This document shows, one piece after another, positions 51,087 to 59,235 of a stretch of 59,522 bases of DNA; positions within the stretch are counted from its first letter, which is position 1, and each line of letters opens with the position of its first letter. Position numbers and translations under genes: made by a program. Origin of the DNA: Rhodoferax sp. (GTDB taxonomy: Bacteria; Pseudomonadota; Gammaproteobacteria; Burkholderiales; Burkholderiaceae_C). The DNA is taken from positions 1 through 59,522 of the forward strand of contig JAEUOX010000082.1 of NCBI GenBank assembly GCA_016790475.1, in the 5' to 3' direction. Under the pieces are notes generated by a model. It made no database searches, was not told the origin of the DNA, and was given only the letters and a program-made list of their open reading frames with translations.

Positions 51087-53083
51087 GGCAGCGTACGGAA
51101 TTCCTGTTGCAGTTGCCGCAGTGTGACAGGGTTTGCGGCGTCCTTCGGTGCATAGCGCAGTGACTCGAGGCGCAGCAGCCAGTCGGTCAGCTGGCGGGTA
51201 CGGGGCGCCTCCGGGCCCCACAAGGCGCTGGCGTGGCGGGCCAGCGTGCGGGGCGGCGTCTGGGGCGGCAGCGGGCGGCCGGGCTCGCCCAGGCGCTGCG
51301 CGGCGCGCTGCAGCAGCCGCAGCCAGGGATCCTGACGGTGGCGGTCCCACAGGGTCCAGGCCGCGCCGCCCAGGCTGGCCAGCACCAGCAAGGCGATCAG
51401 CACATAGCCCAGATCCGCCCAGCTGGGTGACTCGAAACCGATGTCGCGCAGCAGGTCCAGTTGCAGCGTCTGGCTGTAGTTCAGCACCCACTGGTTCCAG
51501 CCGTTGTTCAGCGCATCCCAGGCGGCACGCAGATTGAACAGTGCCCGCGGGCTGACGCTCTCCAGCGCCGTCGCGATTGCGCTGCGCGGTGCCTGCAGCC
51601 GCTGCAGCGATCCGACGCGCCCGGGGGCCACCGCGGCGGTGGGGTCCACGCGCACCCAGCCCTGGCCGGCCAGCCAGACCTCGGCCCAGGCGTGCGCGTC
51701 GCTCTGGCGCACGACCCAGAAGTCGCCCACGGCGTTGAGTTCGCCCCCCTGGTAGCCGGTCACGATGCGTGCCGGAATGTCGAGCGAGCGCATCATCACG
51801 ACGAAGGCGGACGCGATGTGCTCGCAGAAGCCGGCCTTGCGGTCGAACCAGAACTCGTCGGCGGTGTGGATGCCGTACTCGCCCGGCTCCAGCGTGTAGC
51901 CGTAGCCGCCGGTGCGCAGCCGCTCCAGCACGGTGGCTACCAGCCGCTCCGGCTCGACCTCGGCGCGGGTGCCGCGGCGCAGTTCGGCGGCCCACTGCAT
52001 CGTGCGCGGGTTGAAGCCGGGGGGAAGCTCCAGGTAGTCCTGCAGCGCCGCGGTGCGGGTCAGCGGCCCGTGGCGGAATGCCGGGTAGCTGCGTGCGCTG
52101 TAGCGCGTGAGTTCGGTCACCGGCTGCGGGCTGGTCCACTGCAGCTGCGGCGTCATGCGCAGGTCGCGGCCGGGGGCGACCGGCGCCTCCGGCGTGGCGT
52201 CCAGCGTCAGGATCCAGTTGCGGTTGGTCGGCTCCAGCGTGACCTGGTAGCGGACCGGTTCCCCGCGCACCTGAAGCCCGGCCGGCACCTGAAGGCGCTC
52301 CGGGAAGCGCGAGCGCAGCACCCGCCATTCGCGCCCCTCCAGCGTGGACAGCACCGGCCCGCGGAAATACAGCTCGGACTGCCGCGGCGGCGCGCCCTCG
52401 AAGCGCACCCGCATCGCGACGCTGTCGTCCAGCGCGAGGCTGGCGATGGTGCCGACCTGCATGCTGCCCGACAGGCCGCTGCGGCCGGCCATCGCGTCCG
52501 ACGGGATGCCCCACAGCGGCGCCAGTCGCGGAAACAGCAGGAACAGCACCACCATGATGGGTGCCCCCAGCAGGGCCATGGTGCCGGCAATCCGGGCGGC
52601 CTCGCGCAGCGGCGGCTTGCCTACCGGCATGTGGGTGTTGACCAGCGCCGTCAGCAGGCCCATCAGCGCCAGCAGCATCGCCGCGGCCGTCAGCAGCGAC
52701 TGCGAGAAGAAGAAGTTCGTCAGCATCGTGAAGAAGCCCAGGAAGAACACGACGAACGCGTCGCGTCGGGCCCGCAGCTCCAGCGTCTTGAGCGACAGCA
52801 GCACCGCGATCAGCGTGACGCCGGCATCGCGCCCGAGCAGCGTGCGGTGCGTCAGCAGCGTTGCGCCCACCGTCAGCACGAGCAGGCCGAACACCCACCA
52901 GCGCGACGGCAGGCTGCGCGCCGTCCAGGCCAGCATGCCGCGCCAGGCCAGCACCGCCACCGCCAGCAGGCTACACCACAGCGGCAGGCGGCCGGCCTGC
53001 GGCGCCAGCACGACCGCGATGACCAGCAGCAGGAACAGCGTGTCCCGGGCGTCCCGGGGCAGGCGGTGCAGGCGTTCCAGCAT
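51071..53083 (-). CDS. tgpA: TgpA-like membrane transglutaminase (DUF3488)
   Basis: A 670-residue inner-membrane protein. Five or six hydrophobic segments (residues about 13-195) precede a periplasmic transglutaminase domain with an intact triad: Cys420 (AGFCEHIASAF), His464 (DAHAWAEVW) and Asp480 (VRVDPTAA). One more membrane segment lies near 555-575, followed by a cytoplasmic tail. It matches TgpA of Pseudomonas aeruginosa in architecture, where the gene is essential for growth, and the moxR-DUF58-tgpA gene order is the same. The substrate is unknown, possibly cell-envelope proteins. It starts 6 bp after the DUF58 stop; the next gene, mltB, starts within its end. Confidence 0.93.
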   Translation of the reverse strand: MLERLHRLPRDARDTLFLLLVIAVVLAPQAGRLPLWCSLLAVAVLAWRGMLAWTARSLPSRWWVFGLLVLTVGATLLTHRTLLGRDAGVTLIAVLLSLKTLELRARRDAFVVFFLGFFTMLTNFFFSQSLLTAAAMLLALMGLLTALVNTHMPVGKPPLREAARIAGTMALLGAPIMVVLFLLFPRLAPLWGIPSDAMAGRSGLSGSMQVGTIASLALDDSVAMRVRFEGAPPRQSELYFRGPVLSTLEGREWRVLRSRFPERLQVPAGLQVRGEPVRYQVTLEPTNRNWILTLDATPEAPVAPGRDLRMTPQLQWTSPQPVTELTRYSARSYPAFRHGPLTRTAALQDYLELPPGFNPRTMQWAAELRRGTRAEVEPERLVATVLERLRTGGYGYTLEPGEYGIHTADEFWFDRKAGFCEHIASAFVVMMRSLDIPARIVTGYQGGELNAVGDFWVVRQSDAHAWAEVWLAGQGWVRVDPTAAVAPGRVGSLQRLQAPRSAIATALESVSPRALFNLRAAWDALNNGWNQWVLNYSQTLQLDLLRDIGFESPSWADLGYVLIALLVLASLGGAAWTLWDRHRQDPWLRLLQRAAQRLGEPGRPLPPQTPPRTLARHASALWGPEAPRTRQLTDWLLRLESLRYAPKDAANPVTLRQLQQEFRTLPWPSR

Positions 53084-53089
53084 GGCGCC

Positions 53090-54112
53090 TCAGCCCTCCT
53101 GGCCGCACAGGGCCAGCGCTTCGAGGCAGCGCCGGCGGTGGGCCTCGCCGCTGCCGGGCGGGATCATGCGCGCGGGCAGCCGCAGGCCGTAGGCCTGGCC
53201 GCTGCGGTCCGCGGCAAGCACCCAGGCGCACAGCCGCGACAGCGCGTGTTCCAGCGCGGGGCCGCCGCCGGCGGCCACGGCGGAGGGCGGCAGCCCCGCC
53301 TGCACCAGATCCAGCCACAGGTCCTGCCCCTGGGTCTGCGCGGTGTCCCGGCTGACGAGTTCGTCGGCCTTGGCGGCCTTCTTCCAGACGACCAGCTTCA
53401 GCGGGTCGCCGCGCCGGTAGGCCCGCACGCCATCCGACTCCCCGGCCGTGCTGGCGGTACGCTGGCGGGCTGCGCCGGTGCGGGGCTCGCCCGGCGGCAG
53501 CGGGGGCGGGCGCTGCTCCGGCTGCGGATAGACCAGCACCTGCGCGGCCGGCCGCCAGACCGTCCAGACGCGGAAGGTGCCCAGCGGGAAGCGTGTCTCG
53601 GCCGTCAGCGGCGGCAGCGGCTGCAGCCCGCGCCGCTTCGGCGCGAAGGCCACCTGCACGCCGGCGCTGCCCTGGCCCGGCACGTCGACGTAGCTCCAGT
53701 GGCCGGTGCCCAGCACCGCCAGCCCGATGCCATGGCGCTTGCGCCGGCGGGTGTTGTGCAGGTGGATCGCCAATGCGACGCTGCCGCCGGCGAAGGCCGG
53801 CTCGGGCGCCTGCAGCTGCAGCGTCAGGCCGCGCAGCGTGCCATGGCACAGGTGCATGCCGACCAGGGCGCTGCCCGCCAGCAGGAAGGTCAGCAGGTAA
53901 CCCAGGTTCAGCTGGTAGTTGATCGAGGCCACCAGCAGCACCAGCAGCGTGGCGGCCAGCATGAAGCCGGGCCGGGTCGGCAGGATGTAGACATTGCGCT
54001 GCGTCAGCAGTGTCGCGTCGCTGCGCGGCAGGCGGTCGATCCAGTAGCGGCGCACGCGCTCTCTCGCGCCCTGCACCGGGTTGAACAGCCAGCGGGGCAG
54101 CACGGCCTGCAT
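53090..54112 (-). CDS. DUF58 protein
   Basis: A 340-residue protein with two hydrophobic segments near residues 47-90, then a cytoplasmic DUF58 domain containing ESDGVRAYRRGDPLKLVVWKK (the EFDxLRxYxxGDxxRxIxWK family signature). DUF58 proteins resemble von Willebrand A domains in part and are always tied to MoxR ATPases. Function is unknown, probably as a partner or target of the ATPase. It lies between moxR (9-bp gap) and tgpA (6-bp gap). Confidence 0.93.
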   Translation of the reverse strand: MQAVLPRWLFNPVQGARERVRRYWIDRLPRSDATLLTQRNVYILPTRPGFMLAATLLVLLVASINYQLNLGYLLTFLLAGSALVGMHLCHGTLRGLTLQLQAPEPAFAGGSVALAIHLHNTRRRKRHGIGLAVLGTGHWSYVDVPGQGSAGVQVAFAPKRRGLQPLPPLTAETRFPLGTFRVWTVWRPAAQVLVYPQPEQRPPPLPPGEPRTGAARQRTASTAGESDGVRAYRRGDPLKLVVWKKAAKADELVSRDTAQTQGQDLWLDLVQAGLPPSAVAAGGGPALEHALSRLCAWVLAADRSGQAYGLRLPARMIPPGSGEAHRRRCLEALALCGQEG

Positions 54113-54121
54113 CGGCGCCGC

Positions 54122-55042
54122 TCAGGCCAGCGGGACGGCGCGCAGCATCGCCTGCACCTGCTCGACGGCGCCGCGGCCGGCGTCCCCGGTCGGCACCAGG
54201 CGGTGGGCGATGGTCTGGGGCAGGATGGCCTGCACATCGTCCGGCGCCACATAGTTGCGCCCGGCCAGCAGCGCCTGCGCCTTGGCCGCCAGCACGATGG
54301 CGATGCCGGCGCGCGGGCTGAGCCCCTGCAGGAACCACGTGCCGGAGCGGGTGGCGGCGATCAGGTCCTGCACATAGTCCAGCAGCGCGTCCGAGGTGTG
54401 CACCGCCAGCACCGCGCGCTGCAGCTCGGCGAGCTGCGCGGGTGTCAGCAGGCCGGGCAGGGTATCGACCATGTCCCGGCGGTCCTGGCCGGACAGCAGC
54501 GCGCGCTCCGCGGCGCGGTCCGGGTAGCCGAGCGAGATGCGCATCAGGAAGCGGTCCAGCTGCGACTCCGGCAGCGCGTAGGTGCCCAGCTGGTCGTGCG
54601 GGTTCTGCGTGGCGATCACGAAGAAGGGGTCGGGCAGGGCCCGCGTCTCGCCCTCGATCGTGACCTGCTTTTCCTCCATGGCCTCGAGCAGCGCGCTCTG
54701 GGTCTTCGGGCTGGCCCGGTTGATTTCGTCGGCCAGCAGCACCTGGGCGAAGATCGGACCGGGATGGAACACGAAGCCGTCCCGCCCCCGCTCGAACACC
54801 GACACGCCGGTCAGATCGCTGGGCATCAGGTCGGACGTGAACTGCACCCGCGAGAACTGCAGGCCGAAGGTGCGGGCCAGCGCGTGCGCGAGCGTGGTCT
54901 TGCCCACGCCGGGAACGTCCTCGATCAGCAGGTGGCCGCCCGCCAGCAGGCAGGCCACGCAGTCCTGCACCTGCGCTGTTTTGCCGACGATGACCGTGTT
55001 AAGCTGATCAAGCAAGGATTGAAGCATGGGAGAGGCGTGCAT
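54122..55042 (-). CDS. moxR: MoxR-family AAA+ ATPase
   Basis: A 306-residue AAA+ ATPase likely to act as a chaperone in envelope or metal-centre assembly. Walker A is EDVPGVGKTTLAHALA (Lys48), Walker B is LLADEINRAS, followed by ALLEAMEEKQVT, FFVIATQNPHDQLGTY and the ALPESQLDRFLMRI arginine-finger region. It is the first gene of moxR-DUF58-tgpA-mltB. Only 23 bp separate it from the divergent deacetylase gene, so the promoters must overlap the coding ends or be very compact. Confidence 0.95.
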   Translation of the reverse strand: MHASPMLQSLLDQLNTVIVGKTAQVQDCVACLLAGGHLLIEDVPGVGKTTLAHALARTFGLQFSRVQFTSDLMPSDLTGVSVFERGRDGFVFHPGPIFAQVLLADEINRASPKTQSALLEAMEEKQVTIEGETRALPDPFFVIATQNPHDQLGTYALPESQLDRFLMRISLGYPDRAAERALLSGQDRRDMVDTLPGLLTPAQLAELQRAVLAVHTSDALLDYVQDLIAATRSGTWFLQGLSPRAGIAIVLAAKAQALLAGRNYVAPDDVQAILPQTIAHRLVPTGDAGRGAVEQVQAMLRAVPLA

Positions 55043-55065
55043 GGCATGACCTTACCTGAAAACCG

Positions 55066-56037
55066 ATGACCCGCAGACCCGCCATGAACAGAACCGGATA
55101 CTTTTCCCACAGCGACTGCCGCAAGCATGAAATGGGCGCCGGCCACCCGGAATGCCCGCAGCGTCTGGATGCGATCGAGGACCGCCTGCTGGTCTCGGGG
55201 GTGGCAGACGCCCTGGACCGCCGCGAGGCGCCGGTCGCGCCGCTGGCCGACATCGAACTGGCCCACGGCCGCATGTTCGTCGCGGCGCTGCGCGGTCTGA
55301 GCGATGGCCTGCGCGACGAGATCGAGGCCGGCGGCCCCACCCACGCCAAGATCGACCCGGATACCTCGATCAACATCCACACCTGGGACGCGGCGCTGCG
55401 CTCGGCCGGCGCCGCCATCGCCGCCACCGATGCCGTGCTGGCCGGTGAGCTGGAGAACGCCTTCTGCTGCGTGCGCCCGCCCGGCCACCATGCCTGCCGG
55501 GACAAGGCCATGGGCTTCTGCTTCTTCAACAACGTCGCGATCGCCGCGCGGTATGCGCTGGAGCGGCACGGCCTGCAGCGGGTCGCGATCGTCGACTTCG
55601 ACGTGCACCACGGCAACGGCACCGAGGACATCGTCGCCGGCGATCCCCGCATCCTGATGGTGAGCTTCTTCCAGCATCCGTTCTATCCGGAAGGCGGTTC
55701 ACAGTCGAATGCGTCCAACCTGGTCAATGTGCCGGTGCCGGCCTACACGCGGGGCATGCAGGTCCGCGACCTGATCGAGACCTACTGGATTCCGCGCCTG
55801 GAGGAGCACCGTCCGGAGATGATCTTCATCAGCGCAGGCTTCGATGCGCACCGCGAGGACGACATGGGCCAACTCGGCCTGGTGGAACAGGACTACACCT
55901 GGATCACCAGCCGGATCAAGGACGTGGCGCGCCAGCATGCGGGCAGCCGCATCGTGTCCTGCCTGGAAGGGGGCTACAACCTCAGCGCGCTCGGGCGCAG
56001 CGTCGAAGCCCATCTGCGTGTGCTGGCCGATGTCTGA
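55066..56037 (+). CDS. Histone-deacetylase-family (arginase/deacetylase) hydrolase
   Basis: A 323-residue zinc deacetylase-like protein. The family signature RPPGHHACRDKAMGFCFFNN includes the His141-His142 pair. Zinc ligands are likely Asp179 and His181 (VDFDVHHGNG) and Asp260 (SAGFDAHREDD), and the catalytic Tyr is Tyr304 in EGGYNLSALG. Bacterial members deacetylate acylated polyamines, acetylated proteins such as acetyl-CoA synthetase (AcuC), or small amides; which applies here is unknown. The start may be ATG 55066 or 55084; the latter matches the usual MxRTGYF beginning. mscS follows after 6 bp. Confidence 0.93.
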   Translation: MTRRPAMNRTGYFSHSDCRKHEMGAGHPECPQRLDAIEDRLLVSGVADALDRREAPVAPLADIELAHGRMFVAALRGLSDGLRDEIEAGGPTHAKIDPDTSINIHTWDAALRSAGAAIAATDAVLAGELENAFCCVRPPGHHACRDKAMGFCFFNNVAIAARYALERHGLQRVAIVDFDVHHGNGTEDIVAGDPRILMVSFFQHPFYPEGGSQSNASNLVNVPVPAYTRGMQVRDLIETYWIPRLEEHRPEMIFISAGFDAHREDDMGQLGLVEQDYTWITSRIKDVARQHAGSRIVSCLEGGYNLSALGRSVEAHLRVLADV

Positions 56038-56043
56038 GCGCGG

Positions 56044-57321
56044 GTGAATACCTCCTACGCCTTCGACGATCTGGCGGAATGGCTGACGGCGCTCAGCCGC
56101 CCGGCAACGCTGCTGGAGCTTGGGGTGCTGCTGCTGTGCGCCGGACTGGCCTGGGTGCTGGTCAGCGCGGTGCGGCGCTCGGTGCAGAACACCGACGGCC
56201 GGTCGATCCTGTTCGGGCGCCGGGTTGTCGACGGGGTGCTGTTCCCGCTGCTGCTGTTGTGCCTGGCCTACGGCGCGCGGGTGCTGCTGTCGCATGGCGG
56301 CACGACGCATGTGTTCCGGATCGCGCTGCCGGCGCTGGTCGCGCTGCTGGTGATCCGCATGGGCGTGAAGGTGCTGCAGGTCGCGTTTCGCGAGACGCCG
56401 CTGGTCCGGGTGCTGGAGCGCTCGATCTCCTGGGTGGCCTGGGGCGCGATGGTGCTGTGGGTCAGCGGGCTGCTGCCGCTGATGCTGGAGGAACTGGACC
56501 AGATCCACTGGAAGGTGGGCGACGCGACGATGTCGCTGCGCACGCTGATCGAAGGCAGTCTGACGGCCGGCGCGGTGCTGATCCTGACGCTGTGGGTGTC
56601 CTCGGCCTTCGAGGCGCGGCTGCTGCGGGCCGCGTCCGTCGGCGACCTATCCCTGCGCAAGGCCGTCAGCAACGCGGTGCGCGCGCTGCTGCTGCTCATT
56701 GGCCTGATGGTGGCACTGACGGCTGCCGGCGTCGATCTGACGGCCCTGTCGGTGCTGGGCGGCGCGATGGGGGTCGGCATCGGCCTGGGCCTGCAGAAGC
56801 TCGCCTCCAACTACGTCAGCGGCTTCGTGATGCTGGCCGAGCGCAGCGTGCGCATCGGCGACACCGTGCGCGTGGACAACTTCGAAGGCGTGGTGGCGGA
56901 CATCAACGCCCGCTACTCGGTGATCCGCGCACCGACCGGCCGCGAGTCCATCGTCCCCAACGAGATGTTCATCGTCAACCGGGTCGAGAACCTCTCGCTG
57001 AGCGACCGCACGCTGTGGCTGTCGACGGTACTGCTGGTGCCCTATGACGTCGACCTGGACGCGGTCCTGGGCTGGATCGAGCAGGCCACGCGGGCCCAGC
57101 CCCGGGTGCTGCAGCAGCCGGCCCCGACGGTGGCGTTGTCCGGCTTTCCGGTGGACGGTCTGGAGATCACGGTCGGCTACTGGATCGGCGACCCGGAGAA
57201 CGGGCAGCTCAACATCCGCTCCGACGTGAACCGGGCGATTCTGCAGGCACTGCGTGCGCAGGGCATCCGGATGCCGCCGCCGCAGCGGCCGGCCGCGCCC
57301 GCCGTGGCTGGCTATAATTAA
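56044..57321 (+). CDS. MscS-family mechanosensitive ion channel
   Basis: A 425-residue inner-membrane protein. Several hydrophobic segments (about 18-38, 60-80, 93-105, 125-150, 170-190, 218-240) end in the pore helix region GAMGVGIGLGLQKLASNYVSG, followed by the MscS beta domain (IRIGDTVRVDNFEGVVADIN, SIVPNEMFIVNRVENLS). It is longer than E. coli MscS (286) because of extra N-terminal helices, like the larger YnaI-type channels. It would release solutes on hypo-osmotic shock. GTG start at 56044, 6 bp after the deacetylase stop. Its last codons overlap a TATAAT element of the next unit. Confidence 0.93.
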   Translation: MNTSYAFDDLAEWLTALSRPATLLELGVLLLCAGLAWVLVSAVRRSVQNTDGRSILFGRRVVDGVLFPLLLLCLAYGARVLLSHGGTTHVFRIALPALVALLVIRMGVKVLQVAFRETPLVRVLERSISWVAWGAMVLWVSGLLPLMLEELDQIHWKVGDATMSLRTLIEGSLTAGAVLILTLWVSSAFEARLLRAASVGDLSLRKAVSNAVRALLLLIGLMVALTAAGVDLTALSVLGGAMGVGIGLGLQKLASNYVSGFVMLAERSVRIGDTVRVDNFEGVVADINARYSVIRAPTGRESIVPNEMFIVNRVENLSLSDRTLWLSTVLLVPYDVDLDAVLGWIEQATRAQPRVLQQPAPTVALSGFPVDGLEITVGYWIGDPENGQLNIRSDVNRAILQALRAQGIRMPPPQRPAAPAVAGYN

Positions 57322-57343
57322 AAAAGCACGGTCGTACTTTTTT
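57311..57343 (+). promoter_or_regulatory. Promoter with overlapping palindromic operator upstream of etfBA
   Basis: TATAAT at 57313-57318, a perfect -10, lies over the last codons of the mscS gene. Immediately downstream, 57320-57343 is a 24-bp dyad, A6-GCACGG / TCGTAC-T6, in which 10 of 12 pairs match. The predicted start (about 57325) falls inside the dyad, so a bound repressor would block it. The core ACGGTCGT resembles TetR-type fatty-acid regulator sites, which I recall only generally. It could instead be a weak terminator for mscS with the T6 tract. No -35 element is evident. Confidence 0.45.
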
Positions 57344-57415
57344 GGCGCGGCTGCGTTGTCGCCGCGGCCGCGGTCCCTGTCGCATCTGCGAAGACCCTGA
57401 TGCGGCAGCGCGGCA

Positions 57416-57421
57416 TAAAAT
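57416..57421 (+). promoter_or_regulatory. Second candidate -10 element for etfBA
   Basis: TAAAAT at 57416-57421 would start transcription near 57428, 43 bases before the etfB ATG. GGAG eight bases before that ATG is the ribosome binding site. The palindrome at 57320-57343 would lie about 95 bp upstream of this start. No -35 match. Confidence 0.3.
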
Positions 57422-57470
57422 CAGCGGCTGTCCTGCCTAGCCTATCCAACCCAATCATGGAGTCTGCGTA

Positions 57471-58220
57471 ATGAAGGTCCTCGTACCTGTGAAGCGTGTG
57501 GTCGATTACAACGTCAAGGTGCGCGTCAAGTCCGACGGCAGCGGTGTGGACATCGCCAATGTCAAGATGAGCATGAATCCGTTTGACGAGATCGCCATCG
57601 AAGAGGCCGTGCGGCTGCGCGAGAAGGGGGTGGCCACCGAGGTCATCGCGGTGTCCTGCGGCGTCACCCAGTGCCAGGAAACCCTGCGCACCGCCATGGC
57701 CATTGGCGCCGACCGCGCGATCCTGGTCGAGACTGCGGAAGAACTGCAGCCGCTGGCGGTGGCCAAGCTGCTCAAGGCGATCGTCGACAAGGAACAGCCC
57801 GGCCTGGTGATCCTGGGCAAGCAGGCGATCGACGACGACTGCAACCAGACCGGACAGATGCTCGCCGCGCTGTGCGACCTGCCCCAGGGCACCTTCGCCA
57901 GCAAGATCGAGATCGCCGACGGCCAGGCCCGCGTCACCCGCGAGGTCGACGGTGGCCTGGAGAACATCCACCTGACGCTGCCGGCCATCGTCACGACCGA
58001 CCTGCGGCTGAACGAGCCGCGCTACGTGACGCTGCCCAACATCATGAAGGCCAAGAAGAAGCCGCTGGAGACCGTCAAGCCCGCCGACCTCGGCGTGGAC
58101 GTGGCCCCCCACATCAAGACCCTGAAGGTCTCGGAGCCGCCGACGCGCAGCGCCGGCATCAAGGTGGCCGACGTGGCCGCCCTCGTCGACAAACTCAAGA
58201 ACGAAGCAAAGGTGATCTGA
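57471..58220 (+). CDS. etfB: Electron transfer flavoprotein beta subunit
   Basis: A 249-residue ETF-beta (FixA-related), which binds AMP and docks acyl-CoA dehydrogenases. Signatures are [20 protein letters not shown], the [20 protein letters not shown] block, [19 protein letters not shown] and the C-terminal [16 protein letters not shown]. With the alpha subunit it carries electrons from fatty-acid and amino-acid dehydrogenases to ETF-quinone oxidoreductase. It starts after GGAG and is followed at one base by etfA. Confidence 0.98.
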   Translation: MKVLVPVKRVVDYNVKVRVKSDGSGVDIANVKMSMNPFDEIAIEEAVRLREKGVATEVIAVSCGVTQCQETLRTAMAIGADRAILVETAEELQPLAVAKLLKAIVDKEQPGLVILGKQAIDDDCNQTGQMLAALCDLPQGTFASKIEIADGQARVTREVDGGLENIHLTLPAIVTTDLRLNEPRYVTLPNIMKAKKKPLETVKPADLGVDVAPHIKTLKVSEPPTRSAGIKVADVAALVDKLKNEAKVI

Positions 58221-58221
58221 C

Positions 58222-59157
58222 ATGGCTGCCCTGGTTATTGCCGAACACGACAACAGCACCATCAAGGGTGCCACCCTCAACACCGTGACGGCCGCGCTGC
58301 AGTGCGGCGGTGATGTCCACGTGCTGGTCGCCGGCGCGAATGCCGGTGCCGCCGCCACGGCCGCCGCGGCGATCGCCGGTGTCAGCAAGGTGCTGCATGC
58401 CGATGACGCCGGCCTGGGCAACGCGCTGGCGGAGAACGTCGCCGCGCAGGTGCTGGCGCTGGCTTCGGGCTACAGCCACATCCTGTTTGCCGCGACCGCC
58501 TCGGGCAAGAACATCGCGCCGCGCGTCGCCGCCAAGCTGGATGTCGGCCAGATCTCCGAGATCTCCAAGGTCGACAGCCCGGACACCTTCGAGCGCGCGA
58601 TCTATGCCGGCAACGCGATCGCCACCGTGCAGAGCCTGGACGCGACCAAGGTGCTGACGGTGCGCACCACCGGCTTTGACGCCGCGGCCGCCACCGGTGG
58701 CAGCGCCAGCGTCGAGAAGGTCGCCGCCGTGGCCGCCAGCCCGAAGGCCAGCTTCATCGGCAGCGAGATCGCGAAGAACGACCGCCCCGAGCTGACCGCC
58801 GCGAAGATCATCGTCTCCGGCGGCCGCGCGATGGGCAGCAGCGACAAGTTCAACGACGTGCTCACGCCGCTGGCCGACAAGCTCGGCGCCGCGCTCGGCG
58901 CGAGCCGCGCCGCGGTCGATGCCGGCTACGCGCCCAACGACTGGCAGGTCGGGCAGACGGGCAAGATCGTCGCCCCGCAGCTCTACATCGCCTGCGGCAT
59001 CAGCGGCGCGATCCAGCACCTCGCGGGGATGAAGGACAGCAAGGTCATCGTCGCCATCAACAAGGACCCGGAGGCGCCGATCTTCTCGGTCGCCGACTAC
59101 GGCCTCGAGGCGGACCTGTTCGCCGCCGTGCCCGAGCTGGTGCAGGCGCTGGGCTGA
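58222..59157 (+). CDS. etfA: Electron transfer flavoprotein alpha subunit
   Basis: A 311-residue ETF-alpha that carries the FAD. The C-terminal FAD-binding half has [38 protein letters not shown] and [19 protein letters not shown], ending [20 protein letters not shown]. Usual length. It forms the heterodimer with the etfB product; the one-base gap between the genes supports coupled translation. A 9-bp hairpin follows it before the dehydrogenase gene. Confidence 0.98.
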   Translation: MAALVIAEHDNSTIKGATLNTVTAALQCGGDVHVLVAGANAGAAATAAAAIAGVSKVLHADDAGLGNALAENVAAQVLALASGYSHILFAATASGKNIAPRVAAKLDVGQISEISKVDSPDTFERAIYAGNAIATVQSLDATKVLTVRTTGFDAAAATGGSASVEKVAAVAASPKASFIGSEIAKNDRPELTAAKIIVSGGRAMGSSDKFNDVLTPLADKLGAALGASRAAVDAGYAPNDWQVGQTGKIVAPQLYIACGISGAIQHLAGMKDSKVIVAINKDPEAPIFSVADYGLEADLFAAVPELVQALG

Positions 59158-59179
59158 AGGCCGCCGCCGAGCCGGACCC

Positions 59180-59210
59180 GAGGGCGCGCAACGCGAGTTG
59201 ACGCGCCCTC
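59180..59210 (+). terminator. Perfect 9-bp hairpin between etfA and the acyl-CoA dehydrogenase gene
   Basis: GAGGGCGCG (59180-59188), a 13-base loop, CGCGCCCTC (59202-59210). There is no T-tract (GCCACTTTCG follows), so it is probably a partial terminator or an mRNA-stabilising element that sets different levels of etfBA and the downstream gene. Confidence 0.4.
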
Positions 59211-59235
59211 GCCACTTTCGAACTGGAGTGATGCG

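Noticed and set aside
51461-55069. A 1202-codon plus-strand open frame opposite moxR, DUF58 and tgpA
   Set aside because: It covers three genes with strong family motifs and has no domain itself.
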